This document shows positions 6,082-6,363 of a DNA stretch of 6,363 bases, piece by piece. Each line of letters begins with the position of its first letter. The first letter of the stretch is position 1. Origin of the DNA: Deltaproteobacteria bacterium. GTDB lineage: Bacteria > Desulfobacterota > Syntrophia > Syntrophales > UBA2210. The stretch lies in contig DSBH01000213.1 in NCBI GenBank assembly GCA_011056825.1, forward strand, positions 1-6,363. Reading direction: 5' to 3'. Under the pieces are notes generated by a model that saw nothing but the letters and a program-made list of their open reading frames with translations, had not been told where the DNA came from and made no database searches. A program made the position numbers and the translations under genes.

Positions 6082-6269
6082 AAGGTTGCCTTGGAGGACG
6101 TGAAGGGCGGGTGCGGTTGAGCAGACGGTTGCTGAACTGTCACAGCAGTCATTACTAAGTGTACCCGAACCAAATCACGGCATGGAAGAAGCTGATGCTG
6201 GACCGAGTTGCGGACATATTTGGCAAGGATCAGAAAGCCGATGAGATATTGTCAAATGTTGTGGATTGA
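6082..6269 (+). pseudogene. Decayed IS3-family OrfA (transposase helix-turn-helix protein) relic
   Basis: Pieces of a typical IS3-family OrfA (HTH_Tnp_1) appear in order in three plus-strand frames. KVALEDVKG begins at 6082, like the usual KVALEALKGEK, and runs into a TGA. After a frameshift, EQTVAELSQQ begins at 6119. After a second shift and an in-frame TAA (6156-6158), VYPNQITAWKKLMLDRVAD continues from 6159 with FGKD to about 6230, and the reading ends in TGA at 6267-6269. The last dozen codons no longer resemble OrfA. Two frameshifts and at least two stops make it nonfunctional. No OrfB (DDE integrase) and no terminal inverted repeats are seen, and the N-terminal residues upstream of 6082 are not recognisable. 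It marks an old insertion site at the end of the ligase region. Confidence 0.8.
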
Positions 6270-6292
6270 GTTCCGTACCCTCCGGTTATTGC

Positions 6293-6363
6293 CTATGCCG
6301 CTTCCTGTAATTCTCCGTCGATGAACACCTTATTTTCTAATACGAGAGGTATCATGTCGTACC
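6293..6363 (-). CDS. C-terminal end of an unidentified protein (runs off right edge)
   Basis: The last 22 codons and TAG stop (6295-6293) of a possible minus-strand gene entering from the right. The readable tail includes YDMIPLVLENK and ends FIDGELQEAA. The composition is protein-like, but I do not recognise the family. Its position beside a transposase relic makes a mobile-element gene possible, though nothing in the residues proves it. It could also be a chance open stretch. Confidence 0.35.
   Translation of the reverse strand, partial: YDMIPLVLENKVFIDGELQEAA

Overview
The window reads as bacterial chromosome, most likely from a strictly anaerobic deltaproteobacterium-like lineage (Desulfobacterota, perhaps near Syntrophales). 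That placement is an inference. It rests on Shine-Dalgarno starts, a RecD2 helicase, a rubredoxin-type protein, an acyl-CoA ligase of a type I associate with syntrophic and sulfate-reducing Deltaproteobacteria, and an IS3-family relic. No ribosomal or other decisive taxonomic marker is present.

Layout, left to right. Positions 1-195 (minus) hold the N-terminal part of a rubredoxin-like protein that runs off the left edge. After a gap of 217 bases with no gene comes a two-gene minus-strand unit: an archaeal-type phosphoenolpyruvate carboxylase (ppcA, 2574-4037) followed by the SF1B helicase gene recD2 (413-2572). Only one base separates the ppcA stop codon from the recD2 start codon. A divergent intergenic region of about 370 bases (4038-4415) follows. 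It has a good -10 element for ppcA inside a palindrome, three copies of a short CAATAG-type repeat, an 18-bp inverted repeat, and an eight-codon leader ORF with its own strong Shine-Dalgarno. On the plus strand, 4416-5939 encodes an AMP-binding acyl-CoA ligase-like protein with two unusual catalytic motifs. The right end (5940-6363) is decayed DNA: an IS3-type OrfA relic scattered over three reading frames, and the last 22 codons of an unidentified minus-strand gene entering from the right.

Functionally, PpcA would make oxaloacetate from PEP and bicarbonate to fill the TCA/biosynthetic pool. The ligase-like protein would handle a carboxylic acid or acyl-CoA. The rubredoxin-like domain suggests electron transfer. 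RecD2 is a DNA-repair helicase with no obvious metabolic link to ppcA, so their tight spacing looks like transcriptional or translational convenience. I see no defence system, CRISPR array, tRNA or rRNA. The most interesting items are the ligase's missing A10 lysine and rewritten phosphate loop, the archaeal-type PEPC coupled to recD2, and the ordered small elements in the divergent promoter region.
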